Program-made: the position numbers and the translations under genes
Source: SIG307 sp045596385
GTDB taxonomy: Bacteria > Bacillota > Clostridia > Lachnospirales > Lachnospiraceae
DNA length: 64,000 nt
Assembly (NCBI GenBank): GCA_045596385.1
Contig: JAZOCC010000014.1
Span: 42,461 to 106,460, forward strand
Direction: 5' to 3'
Part shown: positions 35,660 to 43,163 of the stretch, one piece after another
Position numbering within the stretch: position 1 is the stretch's first letter
Layout of the letters: the number at the start of each line of letters is the position of its first letter
Notes under the pieces: model-generated
Seen by the model: the letters and a program-made list of their open reading frames with translations, nothing else
The model's database searches: none
Told to the model about the DNA's origin: nothing

Positions 35660-36078
35660 TGAATCAGGAAATGAAGACTACGCCCACCGCGAAAAGCGGT
35701 GGGCGACTGTTTCGTAACGATGTAATATTTATAGCAGCCTTATTGCTGGCGGTTTCTGTATGTGGCTTTTGCTTTTATTTTCTTCGTGGAGAAGGAGATA
35801 AAGTAGTAGTGACGGTGGACGGAAAGGAGTTCGGGACTTATTCCCTGGAAGAGGATGTCAGGGTGGAAATCCGGACGGGAGCAGCGGATGAGGAACGGAA
35901 CGTGTTGGTGATTAAGGATGGCGAGGCTTTCGTGGAGACTGCCACCTGTCCCGACGGAATCTGTGCCGGTCACAAGCCGATTTCAAGAGAAGGTGAAAGT
36001 ATTGTTTGTCTTCCCCATAAGGTTGTGATTACGGTTTATGCCACAGAAGATAAGGACGCACCGGATATTGTTGTGTAA
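35656..36078 (+). CDS. NusG domain II-containing membrane protein
   Basis: 140 residues. A cytoplasmic N-terminus, one membrane helix (about 25-44), then a single NusG-domain-II-like beta fold (VVVTVDGKEFGTYSLEED ... ATCPDGICAGHKPIS ... ICLPHKVVITV-like). The two Cys in CPDGIC are conserved in this family as I recall. It is found next to Gx-transporter and Rnf or FMN-binding genes in Clostridia. Its role is unknown. It overlaps rnfB by four bases, so it belongs to the operon. Confidence 0.85.
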   Translation: MMNQEMKTTPTAKSGGRLFRNDVIFIAALLLAVSVCGFCFYFLRGEGDKVVVTVDGKEFGTYSLEEDVRVEIRTGAADEERNVLVIKDGEAFVETATCPDGICAGHKPISREGESIVCLPHKVVITVYATEDKDAPDIVV

Positions 36079-36090
36079 AGGAGATTTGCT

Positions 36091-36594
36091 ATGAGACCTG
36101 CGACGAAAAAGCTTGCCATGTTGGGACTTTGTACCGCAGTGGCCCTTGTACTGGCCTATGTGGAAGCACTGCTTCCGCCGATATTTACCGCAGTGCCCGG
36201 AATAAAAATCGGCCTTCCGAACATCATTATTGTGTTTGTGTTGTACCGGTTCGGTCTTCGGGAGGCTTCGGTGGTATCGTTAGTTCGTATGCTGGCGATA
36301 TCCTTTATGTTCGGAAATATGATGGCACTTGTTTACAGTCTGGCCGGGGCATTTTTAAGTATGCTGGTGATGGTCGTTTTAAAGAAACTGAATTTTTTAT
36401 CTGTGGTAGGAGTCAGCGTGGCCGGCGGTGTATTTCACAATGTAGGTCAAATTTTGACTGCCATGTTGTTGTTGGGAACGGCGGAGCTTGGTTATTATTT
36501 AATTGTACTTGCAATCACCGGCACCATATCCGGTATTTTTGTCGGTTTGTGCGGTGCGATTATTGTGAAACGAATCCCGAAGAAATTGATATAA
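36091..36594 (+). CDS. Gx transporter family protein (heptaprenyl diphosphate synthase component I-like)
   Basis: 167 residues with about five membrane helices: LAMLGLCTAVALVLAYVEALLPP, PGIKIGLPNIIIVFVLYRFG and repeated Gly-rich helices. The family is annotated as heptaprenyl diphosphate synthase component I-like or as Gx transporters of the ECF substrate-binding fold. It may deliver a redox cofactor, quinone precursor or flavin. That is inference from its place beside rnf and apbE. Starts 12 bp after the NusG-II gene. Confidence 0.82.
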   Translation: MRPATKKLAMLGLCTAVALVLAYVEALLPPIFTAVPGIKIGLPNIIIVFVLYRFGLREASVVSLVRMLAISFMFGNMMALVYSLAGAFLSMLVMVVLKKLNFLSVVGVSVAGGVFHNVGQILTAMLLLGTAELGYYLIVLAITGTISGIFVGLCGAIIVKRIPKKLI

Positions 36595-36601
36595 ATGCAT
36601 G

Positions 36602-36630
36602 TTGACAAAGTTCATATTATCGTGCATAAT
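36602..36630 (+). promoter_or_regulatory. Promoter of the tandem-repeat lipoprotein
   Basis: Perfect TTGACA (36602-36607), 17-bp spacer, CATAAT (36625-36630). Confidence 0.7.
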
Positions 36631-36675
36631 AAAGTTGATAAAAAATTAACAAACACAAACAAGGAGGAGTTTTCC

Positions 36676-37683
36676 ATGAAAATGAAAAAGTTACTTTGTT
36701 TATCTCTTAGTGTTCTTATGGTTGTATCTATGGCAGGCTGTAAGAAGGAAGAAAAGAAGGCAGAGACCTTAAAGTTCGGTATGGGCGTAGTGACCGAGGT
36801 TTCTAAGGCAAGTAATGCGGAAGGAGATGCAAACGGTCAGGGACAGGCAGTTTCCAATGTGGCGGTTGTTACCGTGGATGGGGCTGGTAAGATTGTTGCA
36901 TGTCAGCTTGATACCGCAGATGCTACCGTGGCATATACCGGTGACGGTAAGGCGGTGGCAAATGAGTCCTTTGCTACCAAGTATGAGCTTGGCGATGCAT
37001 ATAATATGGTTGCTTACGGCGGCGCGGTAAAGGAGTGGTATGAGCAGGCTGATGCATTCGAAGGCGTTGTTTGCGGTAAGACTCTTGATGAAGTAAAGGC
37101 ATTAGTAGCAGGGGAAGGTAAGGGTACCGAGGATGTAATTAACGCAGGCTGTACCATTACGGTTACCGAGTTTGTTCAGGCAATCGAGAAGGCATACAAC
37201 AATGCGGTTGCTTCCGAGGTGACTGCAGAGCATACCTTAAAGCTTGGTGTATCCACTGCACAGTCTTGTAAGGATGCTACCGAGGATGCGAACGGTCAGA
37301 ATCAGTTAGAGACCACGTTCCTTGCTGTTGCGGTAGATGCTGAGGGCAAGGTTGTGGCTGCTACCAGTGATTGCGTGCAGGTGAAGTTCACCTTTGATGC
37401 AACCGGTGCTTCTACTTACGATTTGACTAAGGCTGTTTCCTCTAAGAAGGAGGCCGGCGCAAACTACGGTATGAGCGCATACGGCACCGATTTAAACGGC
37501 GACGGTGTTGTGAAGGAATGGAACGAGCAGGCGGCTGCATTTGATGCGGCATGTGTCGGTAAGACTGCTTCTGAAATCAATGGTTTTGCAAATGCTGACG
37601 GTTACGGCAATGCGGATTTGCAGACTGCAGGTTGTACGATGGCAATCGACGGTTTTGTAAAGGCTGCGGCTAAGTTAAAGTAA
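36676..37683 (+). CDS. Lipoprotein with two divergent FMN-binding-like repeats
   Basis: 335 residues from ATG 36676 (AAGGAGG upstream). Lipobox SMAGC at about residues 20-24. The mature part is two copies of one domain (about 35-185 and 190-335): LKFGMGVVTEVSKA ... DANGQGQAVSNVAVVTVD and LKLGVSTAQSCKDA ... DANGQNQLETTFLAVAVD; each has Y/WG-x-VKEW(Y/N)EQA and ends with NAGCTITVTEFVQAIEKA or TAGCTMAIDGFVKAAAKL. This ending sits where FMN-bind domains carry SGATxT, but here it is GCT. So it is likely a divergent, perhaps non-flavinylated, relative. Own promoter and tandem terminators. Confidence 0.8.
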   Translation: MKMKKLLCLSLSVLMVVSMAGCKKEEKKAETLKFGMGVVTEVSKASNAEGDANGQGQAVSNVAVVTVDGAGKIVACQLDTADATVAYTGDGKAVANESFATKYELGDAYNMVAYGGAVKEWYEQADAFEGVVCGKTLDEVKALVAGEGKGTEDVINAGCTITVTEFVQAIEKAYNNAVASEVTAEHTLKLGVSTAQSCKDATEDANGQNQLETTFLAVAVDAEGKVVAATSDCVQVKFTFDATGASTYDLTKAVSSKKEAGANYGMSAYGTDLNGDGVVKEWNEQAAAFDAACVGKTASEINGFANADGYGNADLQTAGCTMAIDGFVKAAAKLK

Positions 37684-37699
37684 GAGAATAAAGATAAGC

Positions 37700-37726
37700 C
37701 GGGGGAGGTTCGCCTTCCCCCTTTTC
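37700..37726 (+). terminator. First terminator of the lipoprotein gene
   Basis: GGGGGAGG and CCTTCCCCC around a TTCG loop, then TTTTCT. Confidence 0.85.
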
Positions 37727-37734
37727 TAATTATG

Positions 37735-37780
37735 AAAACGGTACGGTAGTTTTTTTGCTACAGTACCGTTTTTGTTATTT
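37735..37780 (+). terminator. Second terminator in tandem
   Basis: AAAACGGTAC(G)GTAG pairs with CTAC(A)GTACCGTTTT across a T-rich loop, then TTTGTTATTT. Confidence 0.8.
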
Positions 37781-37807
37781 TGATATGAGAAAGGTTGAAA
37801 AAGAGTC

Positions 37808-37836
37808 TTGACATTTGAAGGATGATTATATATACT
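37808..37836 (+). promoter_or_regulatory. Promoter of the DUF2325-DUF3793 operon
   Basis: Perfect TTGACA (37808-37813), 17-bp spacer, TATACT (37831-37836); the twin operators start 9 bp after the -10 box. Confidence 0.85.
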
Positions 37837-37844
37837 ATATTTCA

Positions 37845-37864
37845 TAGTTAGCTCAGGCTAACTA
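37845..37864. promoter_or_regulatory. Operator 1, perfect palindrome TAGTTAGC-N4-GCTAACTA
   Basis: Eight-base arms with a TCAG spacer, lying at about +2 to +21 of the promoter. The GTTAG/CTAAC core resembles DtxR/IdeR-type iron regulator sites, though the spacer is longer than in the classic site. Confidence 0.7.
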
Positions 37865-37878
37865 TTTTGCAAAGTTGA

Positions 37879-37898
37879 CAGTTAGCATTCGCTAACTG
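37879..37898. promoter_or_regulatory. Operator 2, perfect palindrome CAGTTAGC-N4-GCTAACTG
   Basis: Same arm sequence and spacing as operator 1, 34 bp further downstream. Two identical sites in the early transcribed region suggest repression by a road-block. Confidence 0.7.
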
Positions 37899-37924
37899 CT
37901 GCAAAGGTATATGGAGGTGAGCAC

Positions 37925-38200
37925 ATGAGTGTAGCAATTATCGGTGGAAATGAGTGTATGGTACGAAGATATGCGGAGGTATGTAGTGATTATAAGTGTA
38001 AAGCAAAGGTGTATCCTAAGATGACAAGTAGTTTGAAAAATATGGGTTCACCGGATTTGATTGTGTTGTTTACCAATACGGTATCACACAAGATGGTTCA
38101 TTGTGCCTTGGGAAAGGCCGGTATACATACAAAGATTGCCAGGTCTCATAGCAGTTCTATTGAAGCTTTGAAGAAGATTCTGGATGAACATACGGTATAA
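37925..38200 (+). CDS. DUF2325 domain protein
   Basis: 91 residues, start after GGAGG. The fold looks like a small Rossmann domain: VAIIGGNECMVRRYAEVCSDY at the N-terminus and PDLIVLFTNTVSHKMVHCALGKAG with the Asn-Thr-x-x-His motif of DUF2325. Biochemical role unknown. It lies directly behind the twin operators and is probably translated before the DUF3793 gene, whose ribosome site begins at its stop codon. Confidence 0.88.
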   Translation: MSVAIIGGNECMVRRYAEVCSDYKCKAKVYPKMTSSLKNMGSPDLIVLFTNTVSHKMVHCALGKAGIHTKIARSHSSSIEALKKILDEHTV

Positions 38201-38213
38201 GGAGGGATTGATT

Positions 38214-38810
38214 TTGTCAGAGGAGTTATTAATCAAGCATTGTTCGCCTACACTGGCAGGAATGAAAACAGGGAATTTATTTTCCGGTGAATTTCGTGAT
38301 GAAGGAATGCTTAGAGAGTGTATTCGCTGTTGGAACCGGACTTTGACAAAGAAAGGAGTACGTGCCGTACCGTTACAATTTCGGGACGGACGTGCACTAA
38401 TCTATGTGTATCGTCCGGAACGGTTGCGTATGGATTTTTGTCATAGTACATCGGAGCGTTTGTTACGGGAAAGGGGTTATTGTAAGGAAAAACCGGGAAA
38501 CTGTGTGGTACAGCTGATAAAACGGTTGCATGAATATGAAAAGTTTCCTCATGAGATAGGCTTGTTTTTAGGGTATCCACCGGAGGATGTCATTGGATTC
38601 ATAGAAAACCATGCAAGCGGCTATAAGTGGGTCGGGGGCTGGAAGGTATACGGAGATGAGGAAGCTGCGAAAAAGGCCTGTGCGAGATATAAAAAGTGCA
38701 CAGATACATATCGGAGTATGTTTGCAAAGGGAAAAACGATAGGACAGCTTACTGTGGATGAATATAAAAGTAAAGATTATGTTGCAAGGATGGAATGCAG
38801 AGGGGTATAA
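38214..38810 (+). CDS. DUF3793 family protein
   Basis: 198 residues from TTG 38214, the only start with AAGGAGG at proper spacing; an ATG at 38184 lies inside the DUF2325 gene. Hallmarks of DUF3793 are HCSPTLAGMKTGNLF near the N-terminus, YVYRPERL in the middle, and FPHEIGLFLGYPPEDVIGFI. As I recall, this family in Clostridia is often next to flavodoxin or ferrous-iron genes. With the operator pair upstream, a role in iron limitation or redox stress is plausible but not demonstrated. Confidence 0.85.
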   Translation: MSEELLIKHCSPTLAGMKTGNLFSGEFRDEGMLRECIRCWNRTLTKKGVRAVPLQFRDGRALIYVYRPERLRMDFCHSTSERLLRERGYCKEKPGNCVVQLIKRLHEYEKFPHEIGLFLGYPPEDVIGFIENHASGYKWVGGWKVYGDEEAAKKACARYKKCTDTYRSMFAKGKTIGQLTVDEYKSKDYVARMECRGV

Positions 38811-38820
38811 TATTCGCGAA

Positions 38821-38945
38821 GGTAAAGTGAGAATGCCCAAAGCCGTCCGGTGGATGCTTGCATCCAAGAGGACGGAAACGGGCATACGAGCGCACACGCG
38901 AGTGAGAATGCCCAAAGCCGTCCGGTGGATGCATACTCACTTTGC
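38821..38945. repeat. Repeat / anti-repeat element able to form two alternative hairpins
   Basis: A 32-nt unit occurs twice in direct orientation (38826-38857 and 38901-38932, period 75). The segment between them (about 38860-38885; GCATCCA, GGACGG, GGGCAT) is complementary to either copy: ATGCCC, CCGTCC and TGGATGC in copy 1 form one hairpin, and the same words in copy 2 could compete. An outer pair GGTAAAGTGAG / CTCACTTTGCC closes the whole. No coding frame explains it. It fills the 168-bp gap between DUF3793 and apbE. Confidence 0.7.
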
Positions 38946-38978
38946 CGAGCAAAATCATAAAATTCTGAGGAGATGTGC

Positions 38979-40043
38979 ATGAAGAAAAAAATATGGTTGA
39001 GTATCCTACTTTGCTCCATGCTTTTGCAAAGCATAGCTATGGCCGGCTGCGGAACAAAGCTTGAAAAATATTCCACCTATTCCTTTGACTATTTCGATAC
39101 GGTGACTACGATTACGGGATATGCCAAAAGTCAGGAACAGTTTGATGAGATAGCCGATGGAGCATTGGAAGAATTGTCAGAGTATCACAAGCTGTTTACT
39201 ATTTATCACCGGTATGACGGAACGGAAAACCTTTGTACCATCAATGAGATTGTCGATGGTGCACACCGTACCGTATCGGTGGACCGTCGTATTATCGATA
39301 TGTTGCTATATGCAAAGGAGATGTATGAGAAGACCGATGGGACGGTGAATATTGCTATGGGAAGTGTACTGTCCCTATGGCATGAGTACCGGACGGAAGG
39401 GATAGACGAGCCTTGGGCGGCAAAACTTCCGCCAATGGAGAAATTGGAGCAGGCGGCAGAGCATACGGATATCAATGCACTTGTAATTGATGAGGAGGCC
39501 GGTACGGTGACCTTGACCGATTCGGAAATGAAATTGGATGTCGGGGCAATTGCAAAAGGTTATGCGGTAGAAATGGTGGCTCGTTCTTTGGAAGAACAGG
39601 GTGTGACCGGTTATGTGATTAATGTGGGAGGAAATGTCCGGACGGTCGGTGTAAAAGGAGACGGGAGCAAGTGGACCGTAGGAATCGAGAATCCGGAGGA
39701 AGACAGTGAGGAGGAATATCTGGCCTATTTAGAGCTTGCGGGGGAGTCCTTGGTGACCAGTGGCTCCTATCAACGGTATTATGTGGTGGATGGAGAGCGG
39801 TATCATCATATCATTAATCCGGAGACTTTAATGCCTTCGGAAGGGTATGTATCGGTATCTGTGGTATGTAACAGTTCCGCAGACGGAGATGCGCTTTCTA
39901 CCGCACTGTTTTGTATGGATTTTGAGGTAGGGGCGGAATTAATAGAATCTCTTCCCGATACGGAGGCAATGTGGGTGTTGCAGGATGGAACAAGGATGGA
40001 ATCTTCCGGGTTCGCAAATTACAAAAAGGAATCGATAGAGTAA
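38979..40043 (+). CDS. apbE: ApbE, FAD:protein FMN transferase (lipoprotein)
   Basis: 354 residues from ATG 38979 (GAGGAG upstream). Signal peptide with lipobox AMAGC at about 19-23, so it is on the outer face of the membrane. Conserved ApbE parts: FDTVTTITGYAKS, KTDGTVNIAMGSVLSLW, LDVGAIAKGYAVE, YVINVGGNVRTVG, and SGSYQRYYVVDGERYHHIINPETLMP. The enzyme moves FMN from FAD to Thr in S/TGATxT motifs, and RnfD and RnfG in this window carry such motifs. Closing terminator at 40064. Confidence 0.95.
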   Translation: MKKKIWLSILLCSMLLQSIAMAGCGTKLEKYSTYSFDYFDTVTTITGYAKSQEQFDEIADGALEELSEYHKLFTIYHRYDGTENLCTINEIVDGAHRTVSVDRRIIDMLLYAKEMYEKTDGTVNIAMGSVLSLWHEYRTEGIDEPWAAKLPPMEKLEQAAEHTDINALVIDEEAGTVTLTDSEMKLDVGAIAKGYAVEMVARSLEEQGVTGYVINVGGNVRTVGVKGDGSKWTVGIENPEEDSEEEYLAYLELAGESLVTSGSYQRYYVVDGERYHHIINPETLMPSEGYVSVSVVCNSSADGDALSTALFCMDFEVGAELIESLPDTEAMWVLQDGTRMESSGFANYKKESIE

Positions 40044-40063
40044 CTGTTTTGGAGATTGTAAAA

Positions 40064-40105
40064 CGGGTTGTGCATGAAATCAAGATGCACAACCCGCTTT
40101 CTATT
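40064..40105 (+). terminator. Terminator after apbE
   Basis: Twelve-base-pair stem CGGGTTGTGCAT / ATGCACAACCCG, then CTTTCTATTT. Confidence 0.85.
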
Positions 40106-40121
40106 TGAGGGCAATCAAATA

Positions 40122-42359
40122 CTATGAAATAAAATCTTTGGAGCAAAGTATAAGTTTCACGCCGCTTTTTAATGTGACGGTGCGGCAAATACCCTTGTAA
40201 ATGAGAGTCAGCTCCGTATCAAACTTCGGAAGTAACGTAACCTCGGTTAAAGTGCCGTTATTCCAAGAGATATCATAAGTTACGGCACCTACACCGCACA
40301 GTCCGGTGACATTTCCTTCGTTCCATTCCTTCGGAAGTGCCGGGAGCAAAACGGTGCGGTCTTCACTTGATTGTAACAGCATTTCCGCAATACCGGCGGT
40401 GGCGCCGAAATTACCGTCAATCTGGAACGGCGGGTGGTTGTCCAGAAGATTTTCCAAGGTGGACTTCTGCATCAGTGCCAGAAGGTTTTGATAGCATTCT
40501 TCACTGTTCCAAAGTCTTGCGTACATATTGATAATCCAGGCACGGCTCCAGCCGGTATGGCCGCCGCCGCTTGCCAGTCTGCGCTCTAAGGTGACCTTTG
40601 CCGCATCACACAGCTCCGGGGTGGCATCCGGCGTAATCTGGAAGGCCGGATGTAAGGCCCATAGGTGGGAGATGTGACGATGGCCCGGTTCGGCTTCGTC
40701 ATAGTCCTCCTGCCATTCCATGATTTGTCCGTGCTTTCCGATACGGATGCTTGGAATCTTTGTATCGTATTCTTTTGCTTTTTCAAGAAATGCAGTGTCC
40801 GTATCGCCTACAATCGGTGCGGCGGAAAGAAGATTGCCGAACAGCTCATGAAGAATCTCGTTGTCCATGGTGGAGCCGTAGGTAAGGCAGCCGCTCATAC
40901 CGCTCTTCATAATATACGTGTTTTCAGGGGAAACGGAAGGGCAGGTAACATAGGATCCGTCTACTTCAATGAGGAAGTCAAAGAAGAACCGTACCGCTTC
41001 CTTTAAGGCCGGATAGTACTCCTTTAAAAAGGCAACATCCTGCGTATATAAATAATGCTGCCAGATGTGGGTACAAAGCCATGCGGCACCCATCACCCAG
41101 AAGGTGGCCGGAATGTAGATATCCTGGGGAGCGGTGTCACCCCACATGTCCGTGTTATGATGGGCGACAAAACCGTTGCAGCCGTACATCTCTTTTGCGG
41201 TGCGGATTCCATTCGGAAGCATCCGCAAAATGTGTTCGAACAGTGGCATTTGACATTCCGCCAGGTTACAACTATTGGCCGGCCAGTAGTTCATTTCGGT
41301 GTTGATGTTGATGGTGTATTTGCTGCCCCAAGGAGCATCGATGCTGTTACACCAAATGCCTTGCAGGTTTGCCGGGAGACAGTCGCCACGGCTGGAACAA
41401 ATGAGAAGGTAGCGTCCGTAAGCAAAATAGGTGGCAAGCAGACCGTTGTCCGGCTGCTTCGCAGAAATACGGCGGAGACGTTCGTCAGTGGTCAGCTTGT
41501 CCAGTTCTTTATCATAAGGCAGGGTAAGAGTCATGCGCTTAAAGTAAGGCTGATACTCTGCCAAATGGTCATGATACAGTTCCTCGTAGGAATGCTGTGC
41601 GGCTCTGGTCAAGGTATCCTCTACGGTTTTACGCGGGATGGCACTCCGGAAGGTAGTAGATGCCGTAATCAGTACAAGAACCTCTGCCGCATGTTCCGTC
41701 AACAGATGTTCGCCGATGCCTTTGACAAAGGCGCCGTCGGAAATCATACGCATGCCGCAGCAAAAATCGGAGCCGCCACCGCCTAAGTTTCCGGACATGT
41801 ATAAAGAGTCTGCGGTGTGTTCCGTGGCTTCGTAGAAGTTACCCCTCTGTAAGGACGCCGCTAAATCCAGATGCCCCGGAGCGGAGGCGGTAAATCTTGC
41901 CACGATACAATTGTAATTCTTGCTGACAAAGGAATCACAGCGGTAGGTAATCCCGGTGCTTTCCTCGGTGGTAACGGTGGTATGTACCGCAGTTTCCAAA
42001 TCCAGAGTACGGCGGAAGTTGATACCCTTTGTGAGACGGCCGCAGAAGTCAAAGTATACATCGCCCAAGGTCTGGTAGGTGTGCTCGCTTTGCGGTGTGC
42101 CGGTCAGGGCATATTTACACAGTTCCTCGGCTTTACGGATGTTTCCGGAAAGGATGAGAGAACGTACTTCGCTAAGATGTGCAAGAGCATCCTTGTTGTT
42201 TCGGTTCCTCGGGCCGCCGAACCAAACGCTGTCTTCGTTAATCTGAAAACGTTCGGAGGTATTATTTCCGTAAATCATGGCGCCCAGGCGGCCGTTGCCG
42301 ATGGGAAGGGCCTTGTTCCAGTTGTAGTTTGAAGAATCGGTATAGGTTAATTGATACAT
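40122..42359 (-). CDS. Glycoside hydrolase family 95 (alpha-L-fucosidase or alpha-L-galactosidase)
   Basis: 745 residues, with the GH95 layout of N-terminal beta-sandwich, linker, (alpha/alpha)6 barrel and C-terminal domain. Recognisable blocks are PIGNGRLGAMIYG, EDSVWFGGPRNRNNK, the catalytic region CPSVSPENTYI (Glu as likely general acid) and GGHTGWSRAWIINMYARLW. There is no signal peptide, so it probably acts inside the cell on imported fucosylated oligosaccharides. It follows the YczE-like gene by 46 bp on the minus strand, and an AraC gene lies divergently. Confidence 0.9.
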   Translation of the reverse strand: MYQLTYTDSSNYNWNKALPIGNGRLGAMIYGNNTSERFQINEDSVWFGGPRNRNNKDALAHLSEVRSLILSGNIRKAEELCKYALTGTPQSEHTYQTLGDVYFDFCGRLTKGINFRRTLDLETAVHTTVTTEESTGITYRCDSFVSKNYNCIVARFTASAPGHLDLAASLQRGNFYEATEHTADSLYMSGNLGGGGSDFCCGMRMISDGAFVKGIGEHLLTEHAAEVLVLITASTTFRSAIPRKTVEDTLTRAAQHSYEELYHDHLAEYQPYFKRMTLTLPYDKELDKLTTDERLRRISAKQPDNGLLATYFAYGRYLLICSSRGDCLPANLQGIWCNSIDAPWGSKYTININTEMNYWPANSCNLAECQMPLFEHILRMLPNGIRTAKEMYGCNGFVAHHNTDMWGDTAPQDIYIPATFWVMGAAWLCTHIWQHYLYTQDVAFLKEYYPALKEAVRFFFDFLIEVDGSYVTCPSVSPENTYIMKSGMSGCLTYGSTMDNEILHELFGNLLSAAPIVGDTDTAFLEKAKEYDTKIPSIRIGKHGQIMEWQEDYDEAEPGHRHISHLWALHPAFQITPDATPELCDAAKVTLERRLASGGGHTGWSRAWIINMYARLWNSEECYQNLLALMQKSTLENLLDNHPPFQIDGNFGATAGIAEMLLQSSEDRTVLLPALPKEWNEGNVTGLCGVGAVTYDISWNNGTLTEVTLLPKFDTELTLIYKGICRTVTLKSGVKLILCSKDFIS

Positions 42360-42405
42360 ACAATCCTCCTGTCAATATGAGTCATGGGTACGTAAAAGAA
42401 ATCGG

Positions 42406-43053
42406 TTAGTCCAATAGGTGTTTCTGCTTTAAAAAGGCACTTGTTTTATCTACCACAGGTCCTAAAAACAGGGAGATAAATAAGGTGACAATACCGATAC
42501 TGCCGCCGAACAGTAGGCAGATGCCGCAGGCCAGCAAATCATAGGGAATGCGGACTGCGCGGAACGGCAATCTTTGAAACTTCGGCAGTTTGGTAATTCC
42601 TTTGTGTAACAGGAAAGCGGCGGCGTCATAAGGGGCCACGCCCAGCTCGCAGCACATATAAAGGGCTGCGGAGACGACAAATAAAAGTAAGGCCGGAACC
42701 ATAATGATGCCCCGTGCAAGGAGAGACGTGATTTCCTCCGGAAGAAAGAAATTTTCCACCCAGGTAAAGAAATCCACACAATATCCCACAAGGAACATAT
42801 TTGCCACAGTACCGATTCCGATAAGGGACCGGTCGCAGAAAAATACTATAATTAATAATACCACATTCAGGAATGCCTGCCAATGTCCGAAGGAAATTCC
42901 GATGAGGTCGGATATGGCAAGATTCATGCAGGTGTACGGGTCTCCGCCGAGATTAGTGCGAATTAAAAAGGATAGGGACAAGCCCATTCCGATGACGGCC
43001 GGGATGACAAGAAAAATCCGGCGCTTGTTTTTCTTTAAATATTGTATCAGCAT
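42406..43053 (-). CDS. YczE/YyaS/YitT family membrane protein
   Basis: 215 residues from ATG 43053 (AAGGAGG upstream; an in-frame ATG at 43074 is less likely). Five or six membrane helices. The family signature is LGGDPYTCMNLAISDLIGISFGHWQ near the N-terminus. Members are uncharacterised, possibly transport-related. It appears to be the first gene of an operon with the GH95 enzyme, so it may handle sugars or their products, which is inference. Confidence 0.85.
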   Translation of the reverse strand: MLIQYLKKNKRRIFLVIPAVIGMGLSLSFLIRTNLGGDPYTCMNLAISDLIGISFGHWQAFLNVVLLIIVFFCDRSLIGIGTVANMFLVGYCVDFFTWVENFFLPEEITSLLARGIIMVPALLLFVVSAALYMCCELGVAPYDAAAFLLHKGITKLPKFQRLPFRAVRIPYDLLACGICLLFGGSIGIVTLFISLFLGPVVDKTSAFLKQKHLLD

Positions 43054-43088
43054 AGTGCCTCCTTTCGGGTTCATTTCTTATTATAGCA

Positions 43089-43117
43089 TTGTGAAAGGAG
43101 GATTTTTATAGTATAAT
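43089..43117 (+). promoter_or_regulatory. Promoter of the AraC regulator gene
   Basis: TTGTGA (43089-43094), 17-bp spacer, TATAAT (43112-43117). A TATAAT on the minus strand in the same 110-bp gap suggests overlapping divergent promoters. Confidence 0.55.
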
Positions 43118-43163
43118 GTGACATGTAAACGAAGAAAACGGTATATTTTCGAAGGAGAGGAAC

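Noticed and set aside
38821..38945. CRISPR array from the 32-nt repeat
   Set aside because: Only two copies, the segment between them is complementary to the repeat rather than a unique spacer, and no cas gene is in the window.
38758..38982. Small coding frame across the repeat element with a repeated VRMPKAVRWM peptide
   Set aside because: The peptide repeat is a by-product of the DNA direct repeat; no ribosome site, and it starts within the DUF3793 gene.
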